From an uncultured Candidatus Saccharibacteria bacterium (GTDB taxonomy: Bacteria; Patescibacteriota; Saccharimonadia; Saccharimonadales; Saccharimonadaceae), in the NCBI GenBank assembly GCA_938043965.1, contig CALIQQ010000004.1, forward strand, positions 1 through 64,000: DNA of 64,000 bases, in the 5' to 3' direction. Numbering within the stretch: position 1 is the first letter of the stretch; each line of letters begins with the position of its first letter. The position numbers and the translations under genes were made by a program. The notes beneath the pieces were generated by a model. That model had not been told where the DNA came from. It searched no databases and worked only from the letters and a program-made list of their open reading frames with translations. Positions 43,168 through 51,167 of the stretch are shown piece after piece.

Positions 43168-46100
43168 ATGTTAGGCCATATTATTCAATTTTTACTGATG
43201 CCATTTTTTTGGATTCCTGCCATTGGCATCCTAAGTTTTTTAACTTATCGTAATTATAAAAAAATCAATCGACTAAAAGTCTTAAATGTTGACTCCGTCC
43301 TTTTAATGCTTGAAATTCCGCGCACAAATGACAAAAAAGAGTTAGCTGCTGAACAAATGTTCGCCTCTCTACATGGTATTTTAAGAGACGCCAACGAGCT
43401 CAAAAACTCCGGTGGAGTTCAGGAACACCTCTCATTTGAAATCGTTTCAACTGGTGGACAAATTCGTTTCTACGTTTGGACCCCTAAGGTCCTCCAAAGT
43501 TTTGTCGAGGGCCAAATCTACGCTCAATACCCCTCAGTCCAAATTCACCTCGTAGAAGAAGATTACATTCCTCGTAGTCGCGACTCACATTCCGTCATTT
43601 ACACTTCAGAATTAGGCTTAACCACTAACGAGGCTCTCCCTATTAAAACCTTTGACACATTCGAGGTTGACCCACTGGCCGGCATTACTGGTACTCTTGC
43701 CAAACTTGGCACCGAAGAGAAAGAGGAACTCTGGATCCAGGTTCTAGCTCGTCCAGTGCCAGACTCTTGGCATAAAACCACCGATCAATGGATAAAATAT
43801 ATTAAGTCTGGTGCCAAAAGCTTCAAAATCTTCGGTCTCGATTGGGCTTGGCTCATTCAAGCCATCCAAGCTCTTTGGACCCCACCAGCTGGCGGCACTA
43901 CTACTGAGACTAAAGTTGAGCTTTCCGAACGCGCAAAAACCCAAGTTGCTGCCGCTGAAGAAAAGGCCACCAAACTCGGATATCAGGTTAAAATTCGCCT
44001 CGCCTATCTTGGCCAGAACGAAATTAACGCTAAATTGAATATGCAAGCTATCGTTGGTACATTTAAACAATTTAACTCGACTAACTTAAACGGCTTTAAA
44101 CAACTCGGTGGGAGCTTCAATAAAGACGACCTCGAAGCTTATCGCTTACGCCAATTCACTGACAATGGCTTTATTCTTAATATCTCAGAGCTAGCCTCAG
44201 TCTACCATTTGCCACATACCTCGGTTGAAACCCCAAACATCGTCTGGGCGACTTCTAAAACCGCTGAACCGCCAGCTAAGCTCCCAGTTATCACCGGACG
44301 AGCCGCCGAAGATGAAAACATTTCCGCCTTTGGTCTTACCAACTTCCGTGGCATCAACCACCAGTTTGGTATGTTGCGTCGCGACCGCTCACGTCACGTT
44401 TACGTCATTGGTCAAACCGGTGCCGGTAAATCTGGTCTACTTGAGCTCTTTGCTCTTTCCGACACTTTTTATAACCAAGGTTACTGTATTATCGACCCAC
44501 ATGGCGACTTTGCGATCGACAATCTCCGTTTTGTGCCAGAAAATCGCATCGACGATGTTGTTTACTTCAACCCAGCTGACACCCAGTACCCAGTCGCCTT
44601 TAACCCGCTCGAGCTCTCAGATCCATCTCGAAAACCAAACGTTTGTTCTGAGGTCATTGGCGTACTTAAGCGTATGTTTGGTGACTCTTGGGGTCCTCGA
44701 CTCGAGCACATCTTGCGTTACACCCTGCTCGCTCTCCTAGACCGTCCGGAGACCACTCTACTTGACATCTCTCGACTCCTGACTGATAAAGATTTTCGCA
44801 AGGAAACTCTTGACTATTGTACTGACGTCACTGTCCTTCAGTTCTGGAAGCAAGAATTCGGTCAATGGAACGATAAACAAGTTAATGAATCTATAGCCCC
44901 TGTTCTAAATAAAGTTGGTGCCTTCACTGCAAATCCAATTATTCGCAACATCATCGGCCAGCCTCGCTCCAGTTTTAACGTCCGTAAAATTATGGATGAG
45001 GGAAAGATCCTTGTGGTTAACCTTTCAAAAGGCCTTATCGGCGAAGATAATGCCGGCATTCTTGGCGCCTTTCTCGTCACAAAAATTCAGCTTGCCGCTA
45101 TGAGTCGCTCCGACATCCCTGATATCTCACAACGCCGTCCTTTCTATCTCTATGTTGATGAGTTCCAGAACTTCGCTACCGACTCCTTCGCCGTCATTCT
45201 CTCTGAGGCCCGCAAATATGGCTTAAACCTTACTGTTGCCAACCAATATATCGCTCAGATGACTGAATCTGTTCGCGATGCCGTGTTTGGTAACGTCGGT
45301 ACAACCATCTCTTTCCGTGTCTCTGCTGATGACGCACCTCTGTTATCAAAGCAATTTGAGCCAACTTTTGAAGCCCAAGATTTACTCCAAATGAATAATC
45401 GGCATTTTGTTATCTCAATGATCATTAACGGAGAAAAAGCCCCTGCTTTCTCTGCCACTACCCTCAATATTCCTAAAACTCCGCAAGATAACTTCGACAG
45501 CATCGTCCGCAGTTCTCGTGAAAAATACTCTAGAAATCGTGCAGAAGTTGAGACTGAAATCCGCCAGACCATTGAGCAAAGTGAAAAATACAAGAAAAAT
45601 TTATCCGATTCTGGTCGTCAACCAGCCGACGAGAAAAAGGGAACTAACTGGGGCAGTAACTACGGGAATGGCTACATTAACCGAAACTACGCTAATGGTC
45701 CTAAACCAAGTTTTATTACCCCTGCTGAGCCCACCAAAACTCCCGCATTAAACGCTACCACCTCTGTTAATTCTCCTAAAAATAACTCTAAATCCGCGAT
45801 CATCAACTCACCGGAAGCGCTCAAAAAAGCTAAAATCAGTCCCAATTTCGCCTCTAACGAACAGAGGTCAAATGACCTAAAAAATCTTAAACAGCTTATC
45901 AACGCATCAGAAAAATTGCCCCTTAGTACATCAGAAAAACCTACTACGTCAGAAGTATCTAACGCAGCGGAAGTATCTAACGCATCAGAATTATCTATCG
46001 CGTCAGAAAAATCTAACGCGCCAGAAAAATCCATTAAAGCCGCAGCAGGAAACGAAAAAGGGAAGGAAACTGTTAAAAAAACAGAGGTAAAAACGTCAAC

Positions 46101-46404
46101 TACCCCTAATTCCCTCCAGAAATTCCCTAAAAATTTCCCTAAAAAGGGCGAAAATCGCTCTCGGCAACACAATAATAAGCGCAATAGACCCAATCTGAAT
46201 GCCTCTGCAAGGCCACAGGACCCTCTAAAAAGCGTTTCTTCGTCGCATCCAGTCAACTTCGCCTCCGACTTACATGATGGCCGTCCAGGCGTCTCTACGA
46301 GCCAAACAATCGCTCCAGGCGCGCATCAAGAATCATTGCGCCAAAATCTCCACGAACACAAGGCTTCAGACACAGATTCAGGATTTCTTTCGATCCATCA
46401 CTAG
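43168..46404 (+). CDS. VirD4/TraG-like coupling ATPase with a long disordered tail
   Basis: 1078 aa. An N-terminal membrane helix (IIQFLLMPFFWIPAIGILSF), an accessory domain to about 390, then a FtsK/VirD4-like ATPase: Walker A GQTGAGKSG near 415, IDPHGD near 438, Walker B LYVDEFQNF near 661 and ANQYIAQM near 692. Such proteins couple substrates to type IV secretion or conjugation. From about 785 the chain is low complexity (NG/PK/S rich) with repeats such as SNAAEVSNASELSIASEKSN. No VirB4, pilin or relaxase genes adjoin. TGcTAAAAT ends 8 nt before the ATG. A terminator follows. Confidence 0.8.
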   Translation: MLGHIIQFLLMPFFWIPAIGILSFLTYRNYKKINRLKVLNVDSVLLMLEIPRTNDKKELAAEQMFASLHGILRDANELKNSGGVQEHLSFEIVSTGGQIRFYVWTPKVLQSFVEGQIYAQYPSVQIHLVEEDYIPRSRDSHSVIYTSELGLTTNEALPIKTFDTFEVDPLAGITGTLAKLGTEEKEELWIQVLARPVPDSWHKTTDQWIKYIKSGAKSFKIFGLDWAWLIQAIQALWTPPAGGTTTETKVELSERAKTQVAAAEEKATKLGYQVKIRLAYLGQNEINAKLNMQAIVGTFKQFNSTNLNGFKQLGGSFNKDDLEAYRLRQFTDNGFILNISELASVYHLPHTSVETPNIVWATSKTAEPPAKLPVITGRAAEDENISAFGLTNFRGINHQFGMLRRDRSRHVYVIGQTGAGKSGLLELFALSDTFYNQGYCIIDPHGDFAIDNLRFVPENRIDDVVYFNPADTQYPVAFNPLELSDPSRKPNVCSEVIGVLKRMFGDSWGPRLEHILRYTLLALLDRPETTLLDISRLLTDKDFRKETLDYCTDVTVLQFWKQEFGQWNDKQVNESIAPVLNKVGAFTANPIIRNIIGQPRSSFNVRKIMDEGKILVVNLSKGLIGEDNAGILGAFLVTKIQLAAMSRSDIPDISQRRPFYLYVDEFQNFATDSFAVILSEARKYGLNLTVANQYIAQMTESVRDAVFGNVGTTISFRVSADDAPLLSKQFEPTFEAQDLLQMNNRHFVISMIINGEKAPAFSATTLNIPKTPQDNFDSIVRSSREKYSRNRAEVETEIRQTIEQSEKYKKNLSDSGRQPADEKKGTNWGSNYGNGYINRNYANGPKPSFITPAEPTKTPALNATTSVNSPKNNSKSAIINSPEALKKAKISPNFASNEQRSNDLKNLKQLINASEKLPLSTSEKPTTSEVSNAAEVSNASELSIASEKSNAPEKSIKAAAGNEKGKETVKKTEVKTSTTPNSLQKFPKNFPKKGENRSRQHNNKRNRPNLNASARPQDPLKSVSSSHPVNFASDLHDGRPGVSTSQTIAPGAHQESLRQNLHEHKASDTDSGFLSIHH

Positions 46405-46407
46405 AAG

Positions 46408-46446
46408 AACTAGCGGTTAGCAGCATAGCGACCGCTTTTTCTAGTT
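46408..46446 (+). terminator. Terminator of the coupling-ATPase gene
   Basis: AGCGGT (46412-46417) pairs with ACCGCT (46431-46436), with AACTAG/CTAGTT flanking outside, and TTTTT follows the inner stem. Confidence 0.75.
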
Positions 46447-46825
46447 TTACCAAGTTTTAGTCCAAAATAGCCTATATTCCAAACGGTTAGTTAATCGTCT
46501 TTTCAAAATATTTCCAATGTCGCACAATACCTATTTTACGACAAGACACTAGGTAGCCGGCAGACGAATCAACATATATACTAAGAAGCCTCTTTAAAAG
46601 GCCCCGAGCGGGAATTACATCATTAAAAGACCTAAGATACCATCATAACAGATATGGTTTGGCTAGGCAGTCCAAAGCGCTAGATCCAAAAAACACTATT
46701 GCAACAGCTACGGTTCGATCAAATAGATCTAAAATACCGCCACAACAGATACGGCTTATTCAGATTAACTTAAAATTTGTCGAGCTCTTCCGAGCAATTC
46801 TGGACCCTCGGAGAAGAGCTTTTCT
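46447..46825 (+). ncRNA. Gene-free region with three related hairpin units and a terminator; possible ncRNA
   Basis: No convincing ORF. Three units share AACAGmTAyGG (46647-46657, 46703-46713, 46744-46754), each preceded by an arm able to pair with the YGG side; between units 1 and 3 the pair changes from CCA/TGG to CCG/CGG, a compensatory change. TAGATC (46681-46686) and GATCTA (46726-46731) enclose unit 2. A 12-bp stem AGCTCTTC-CGAG/CTCG-ga-GAAGAGCT (46783-46820) with TTTTC behaves as a + strand terminator. The promoter is not clear; the best -10 is TATACT at 46577-46582 without a good -35. Confidence 0.5.
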
Positions 46826-47044
46826 GATGCCACCCCTGTTAGCCGCCTTGACTTTTGTGAAAATTCCTTGTGAAATCCCTTTTTTATGCTAAATTTCACA
46901 AAAAATCCTCAAAATTTAACAATTCCCGCTTCCCCTTCTCTTCTCTGTTATTTCTCCTTTTATCCCTATAAAATCGCCAGTTTACCGTTCTTCCATTCTC
47001 TCGAAAAAATCCCTTAATTCCCTCTCTCCGAACAAAAACCGAAC
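46826..47044. other. Gene-free, pyrimidine-rich stretch on the + strand
   Basis: About 220 bases that are mostly C and T on the + strand, especially 46921-47035. No ORF with a start signal and no clear promoter for a gene; a TGcTAAATT box near 46887-46895 has nothing obvious behind it. Confidence 0.6.
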
Positions 47045-47073
47045 AAAAATGACCGCCTCCACCAGCAGTCATT
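47045..47073 (-). terminator. Terminator of infB
   Basis: Minus-strand AATGACTGC pairs with GCGGTCATT (one U-G pair valid only on this strand) and is followed by TTTTT. Confidence 0.82.
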
Positions 47074-47124
47074 CTCGCCCCTTTATTATCCCCCTGTTAA
47101 TTCCCCTCGGTAATTACCCCTCTA

Positions 47125-48924
47125 TTACAGCTTTTTCTTCCTTAATTCCCTCGTAAAGAATTTCACTCGGTCATTTAGTTCAATCACTAGTCTTTTCTCG
47201 AGGTTAAATGCAATACCACCAGTCTCACCCGCCACCAACTCAGCTACTGCCATTTTCTCTTTTTGCACAGAATCAACCTGTACTTCCCCGATTAGCTCTT
47301 TATTGCGATAAACTCTACCAAACACCTCTAGCTCTTCGCCAGTCGTTGCCACAACCTTAGCCGCCACTCTACCAGTCAAGACTTCGCCACCAGCAATAAT
47401 TGCAGTACGCTCAGTCCTAAAGACCCCCTTAATTTTCATTTCACCGACTTCTTCCTCAATCACCTCCGCGTCAAGCAACTCTTCCATTGCACTCTTAGCA
47501 TCATCAATCAATTCGTAAATCACTCTGTAGTTTCGCACAGCTACGCCATCTCTTGCGGCCATTTTTGCAATGTTCGTCGGCACCGCCACGTTAAAACCGT
47601 AGACCACCGTATTATCGCCCGCCGCCATATAGATATCGTTTTCTGTAATGTCACCCACTCCAGTCGAAACGATGTTTAAATTCACCTCTCCGTGCGTGTC
47701 AATCATTTTCAATGAGTCCACCACTGAGGTCACTGAGCCTAGCACGTCACCTTTTACAATCACGTTAAAGACCTTTGAATTGTCCGCCACGTTCATCATA
47801 CGCAGTAAATCGCTTGAAGTCACATTTGAGCTAGCCAACGCATCTGAGTTACCCTGTGCATTAAGTAGAGCCTGTTTTCTTGCCGTTTTTTCATCTGCGA
47901 CTTCAATAAATTGATCACCAAAATTTGGCAGTTCTTTAAAACCAGTAACCGTCACTGGAGTCGAAGGTGTCGCCTTACCCTTTGGTCGCCCCTTAAAATC
48001 TAGCATTGTACGAATCTTACCATAAGCCGAACCAGCCACGATAAACTCACCAGTCTTCAGCTCGCCACCAGTCACTAATAAGTTCACTACCGATCCCTTA
48101 CCGACTTCCATGTGTGACTCAATCACCAGGCCTTCTGCCGGAATATCGACATCTGCCTTCAGTTCCTCAATATCCGCCGTCAAAAGGATTAAATCCAATA
48201 ATTTCTCAATATTATCACCTCGTTTTGCTGAAATTGGTACCATCGTAATGTCACCACCCCACTCTTCTGGCTGCAATCCATGCTGCGAAAGGTCCGCCAT
48301 GGTGCGCGCCACATCTGCCCCCTCACGGTCGATTTTATTAATCGCCACGATAATTTTTGCGTTCGCACTTTGAGCGAATTTAATCGCTTCCACCGTCTGT
48401 GGCTTCACACCATCATCTGCCGCCACCACTAGCACCACGATATCAGTCAAAATCGCCGAATGCTGACGAATGGCCGCAAATGCCTCGTGCCCAGGCGTAT
48501 CCAGAAAAGTAATTTTTCGCCCCTCATGCTCGAGTTGATACGCCGAAATATGCTGCGTAATTCCTCCAGCTTCGCCTTCCACCGTCTTTTTATGCAACAA
48601 GGTGTCAAGCAGGGTTGTCTTACCGTGATCCACGTGCCCCATCACCGCTACTACCGGCGGTCGCACCACTGCGTTCTCCGACAATTCATGACGAATGTTC
48701 GAGGTCTTCGTTGCCGTATTTTTTCGTTCAATTCGCACCCCTTTAATTCCTAACTCGTCAATCATCAAAGTCGCCGTATCAAAATCAATGCGCTGGTTAA
48801 TTGTCGCAACAATTCCCTGCTTAAATAGTTCTCCAATTAGCGCCGTCACAGAAAGTCCCAGCTCATTTGCAAGCTCATCTACCGTAATCGCACCCGCAAT
48901 TTGAATCACCTTCTCTTGATCCAT
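47125..48924 (-). CDS. infB: Translation initiation factor IF-2, short form
   Basis: IF-2 is the GTPase that brings initiator tRNA to the ribosome. At 599 aa this is a compact form: an IF2_N-type domain at about 6-56 (VIQIAGAITVDELANELG), then the G domain with GHVDHGKTT at 96-104, DTPGHEAF near 143 and NKID near 195, and domains II-IV with GDVLGSV near 393 and the C-terminal VFGRVYRNKELIG region. The long disordered N-terminus of many bacteria is missing. An AAAGGAG site precedes the start. Confidence 0.94.
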   Translation of the reverse strand: MDQEKVIQIAGAITVDELANELGLSVTALIGELFKQGIVATINQRIDFDTATLMIDELGIKGVRIERKNTATKTSNIRHELSENAVVRPPVVAVMGHVDHGKTTLLDTLLHKKTVEGEAGGITQHISAYQLEHEGRKITFLDTPGHEAFAAIRQHSAILTDIVVLVVAADDGVKPQTVEAIKFAQSANAKIIVAINKIDREGADVARTMADLSQHGLQPEEWGGDITMVPISAKRGDNIEKLLDLILLTADIEELKADVDIPAEGLVIESHMEVGKGSVVNLLVTGGELKTGEFIVAGSAYGKIRTMLDFKGRPKGKATPSTPVTVTGFKELPNFGDQFIEVADEKTARKQALLNAQGNSDALASSNVTSSDLLRMMNVADNSKVFNVIVKGDVLGSVTSVVDSLKMIDTHGEVNLNIVSTGVGDITENDIYMAAGDNTVVYGFNVAVPTNIAKMAARDGVAVRNYRVIYELIDDAKSAMEELLDAEVIEEEVGEMKIKGVFRTERTAIIAGGEVLTGRVAAKVVATTGEELEVFGRVYRNKELIGEVQVDSVQKEKMAVAELVAGETGGIAFNLEKRLVIELNDRVKFFTRELRKKKL

Positions 48925-49006
48925 TTTTCTCCTTTCTGTTTTTCCACGAAAAATAATCTAAAATTTATAGATATTTTATCACATTTTTGGCTTTTCTAAA
49001 ACCCCT

Positions 49007-49093
49007 AGCCTCTCAGTGCCAACGGTCCCTCTCAACCTCTCAGCGCCAATAGTCCTAGCCTCTCAGTGTCAACAACCCTAGCCTCTCGGCGCC
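49007..49093. repeat. 23-bp tandem repeats running into the end of the DUF4868 gene
   Basis: Four units at 49007, 49034, 49057 and 49080 share AGCCTCTCAGYGYCAAY; units 2 and 3 are exactly 23 nt long, unit 1 has 4 extra bases and unit 4 is cut short. Unit 4 lies inside the last codons of the DUF4868 gene. The core CTAGCCTCTC also occurs once at 17902-17911 between other convergent genes. Confidence 0.85.
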
Positions 49094-50091
49094 TCGCCTT
49101 CCGGCTCAGACAGTAGCTTCTTTGACTTAATTTCGTAACGCAGCCCATTCACTGGCGAAATATAATAATCCTCGTTAATCAAATTAATAAACATCGAAAG
49201 GTCCTTGTCGTCCTGAATAATAATCGAATTGTTTTCGTCCGACATCAACTCAAGCTGCATCTCGTCACAATACTCAATCACCTGCTTCTGGGTCATTGCT
49301 GCTGGAATATCCATCTCCTGAATCTTTTTCACCAGCGGTTTCTTATCTTGCAGTAGATCATTTAAAGTCAACCCTTCATCCAGTGTCAACTTATATTTAT
49401 CCATAATTTCTTTTGCCTTTGCGTCTGCAATCATTTGCGTCTTATAGTCATACTGGAAGAGATTTTCGAACTTCGATTGATTAAAAATCACCACATTCCC
49501 GTCCACAATCGCCACCTGGTTATCTTCCGGCATTTTTATCGCAATTTCGGCGGCAAACGGCTCAAAACTCTCCCCGTTCAGTTCCCAGCTCGTAGCACCT
49601 TTCAGAGCCGATGAGCCTGCCATTCCCTTGGCGATATAAAAAACTTTATTCCCTTCATCGCCACCAAGATATGAGAATTTCGCGATAATTCCCTTAATCT
49701 TCTTAAATTCTGAGCCCGAACCACCGTCATTAAAGTATGCAATATCTTTATATTCCTTCTCAATCAAGCTCACCAATGATTCCGCCCGCACTACATTCGC
49801 CAAATCCGTACGATAGATAACGTGCGACTCTCCGTCACTTTTTTCATACTCACGCTGCTCGAGCCCCTTATCCGCCTCTTTAATTACGTATGAAGTCGCC
49901 TCCATCATAAACATTGCCTTCACCGATGCCGTCAACTTATCCGAATAACGCACCTTAAATGGCGTATAGTTTTTATTGAACAAAAACAATTCACAGCTGA
50001 TGTTATTTTTATATTCTTCAATCTGGTTTGCCCATTGGAATACATCAAAATCGGTTTTTCTTTGAATTTCTGAATTTGTGATTTCGGTCAT
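49078..50091 (-). CDS. KwaB-like DUF4868 protein
   Basis: 337 aa, soluble, acidic. The C-terminal third fits my memory of the DUF4868 family, to which KwaB of the Kiwa anti-phage system belongs: VAIVDGNVVIFNQSKFENLF near 190-212, then SMFINLINEDYYISPVNG and LRYEIKSKKLL near 305-330 (the ...L.dDY..S..tG..Y...SK..L pattern). No membrane partner (KwaA) is adjacent. It is the last gene of rnhA-CYTH-DUF4868, 27 nt after the CYTH-like gene with its own AAGGAGG. The 3' end is embedded in tandem repeats. A defence role is inference; the family call rests on motif memory, not a search. Confidence 0.5.
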   Translation of the reverse strand: MTEITNSEIQRKTDFDVFQWANQIEEYKNNISCELFLFNKNYTPFKVRYSDKLTASVKAMFMMEATSYVIKEADKGLEQREYEKSDGESHVIYRTDLANVVRAESLVSLIEKEYKDIAYFNDGGSGSEFKKIKGIIAKFSYLGGDEGNKVFYIAKGMAGSSALKGATSWELNGESFEPFAAEIAIKMPEDNQVAIVDGNVVIFNQSKFENLFQYDYKTQMIADAKAKEIMDKYKLTLDEGLTLNDLLQDKKPLVKKIQEMDIPAAMTQKQVIEYCDEMQLELMSDENNSIIIQDDKDLSMFINLINEDYYISPVNGLRYEIKSKKLLSEPEGEAPRG

Positions 50092-50118
50092 TTTACCTCC
50101 TTATTTCCCACTTTAATT

Positions 50119-50658
50119 TTACATCTGTTCCGCGTATGAGTCATGCACTAAATTTTTCGTATCTTGACCCAGTTTCTCAAATAGCTCTACCAGCTCTTTT
50201 CTCACTGCTTCCACTTTGTCCCCCTCTTCTAGCTCCGCCTCAAACTTCGCGTAGTATCCGGCGATGCCATCCACCTTATCTAAAAACAGCGTTCTTCCCT
50301 TTTCGAAAGCTAATTCTTGCCGACGACTCGACACTTCGTTTTGAATTTCAAACCCTAGTTGTAAAATCATATTTGCCGCTTCTTGATAATCCCGAATTAT
50401 CGTTGTTTCAACAATATCAATTCCTGAATCTTCAATGTGTCGCCTTAGTTGCAGCTCATATTTCGCCGGACGGTCCACTGCGTGCATCTCTGTTTTTAGC
50501 ACTAGCCGCGGAAAAGAACTTTTTTTGCGATAATTTCGCGGTACATACACGCGCTCGTGTAGCCAATACATCGGCAAAAAATCTTTATCCATTTCGGTTA
50601 CTTTGCGTTCAAATTCATCCCGATTCTTCAGCTTCACTTTTATGATTACTTTTTTCAT
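50119..50658 (-). CDS. CYTH-like (triphosphate tunnel) domain protein with altered catalytic motif
   Basis: 179 aa. CYTH proteins (class IV adenylate cyclase and inorganic or thiamine triphosphatases) form a beta tunnel that binds triphosphates. The layout fits: first strand VIIKVKLKN, a basic middle (RLVLKTEMHAVDRPAKYELQL), IIRDYQEAANMILQLGFE near 93-110, VSSRRQELAF near 114, and a final LFLDKVDGIAGYYAKFEAEL near 128-147, like the family ending lD.v.gLG.F.EiE. The signature ExExK appears as KxKxK, so metal-dependent catalysis is doubtful. Start overlaps rnhA by 4 nt, with AAGGAGGAGG. Confidence 0.55.
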   Translation of the reverse strand: MKKVIIKVKLKNRDEFERKVTEMDKDFLPMYWLHERVYVPRNYRKKSSFPRLVLKTEMHAVDRPAKYELQLRRHIEDSGIDIVETTIIRDYQEAANMILQLGFEIQNEVSSRRQELAFEKGRTLFLDKVDGIAGYYAKFEAELEEGDKVEAVRKELVELFEKLGQDTKNLVHDSYAEQM

Positions 50659-51119
50659 GCCTCCTCCTTTACCAGGATTTCCCTTATACTTAAATCTAAA
50701 TAAGTCTGCTTTTTTCGCGCCTTATTTGCCCATTCATCTGCTTTTTCGTTCATTTCCGTCCCTACATGTCCTCGCACCCAGATCAACTTCACTTTTTCGC
50801 CGTCCTTATAAGCCTCGTACATTTTCTTGACAAGCTCCAGATTTTTAATCGGACCAGTTTTCTTCTTCCAGTCATTTTTTGCCCAAGTCGGCGCCCATTT
50901 CGTCAGCACATTGATCCAAAACTCTGAATCCGAATGGATTTCCACCCCATCTAAAAATTCGGTCATCGCTGCTAAAATCGCCTCCCCCTCCATCACGATA
51001 TTAGTCGTTAGCTCCGACCGCCCTAAGATTAGCGGTTCTCCCGTCGCTGCATCAATTACCGCAAACCCCCCCGGCCCAGGATTTGGTGAGGCCGAACCAT
51101 CCGTAAAGACTATTTTCAT
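50655..51119 (-). CDS. rnhA: Ribonuclease HI
   Basis: RNase HI cuts RNA in RNA-DNA hybrids. The 154-aa protein has the four acidic catalytic positions: Asp in FTDGSASPNPG near 7, Glu in MEGEAILAAM near 46, Asp in IHSDSEFWIN near 63 and Asp in NEKADEWAN near 128, plus the GHVG His loop. TGtTATAAT (+ 51127-51135) ends 7 nt before the ATG, so the message is leaderless and probably continues through the two genes downstream. Confidence 0.92.
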   Translation of the reverse strand: MKIVFTDGSASPNPGPGGFAVIDAATGEPLILGRSELTTNIVMEGEAILAAMTEFLDGVEIHSDSEFWINVLTKWAPTWAKNDWKKKTGPIKNLELVKKMYEAYKDGEKVKLIWVRGHVGTEMNEKADEWANKARKKQTYLDLSIREILVKEEA

Positions 51120-51167
51120 AGTTTTAATTATAACATACTAAAATATAGCTAAAAAGAGTAGGTGGTC

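Noticed and set aside
45687..46256. 189-codon antisense frame in the coupling-ATPase tail
   Set aside because: Produced by low-complexity codons on the sense strand; no promoter or ribosome site.
46519..46548. Palindromic arms TGTCGCACAA / TTTTACGACA around a 6-bp centre, dif-like, where + and - genes converge
   Set aside because: Arms do not match known XerC/XerD arms well and the strand skew does not change sign here, so a replication terminus is not supported.
46659..46892. 77-codon open frame in the convergence zone
   Set aside because: No ribosome site or spaced -10 box, it runs through the hairpin units and the terminator, and the composition is not protein-like.
46447..47044. tmRNA or RNase P RNA in the convergence zone
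   Set aside because: No tRNA-like ends with a T arm, no tag frame with a resume codon, and no conserved RNase P core were found on either strand.
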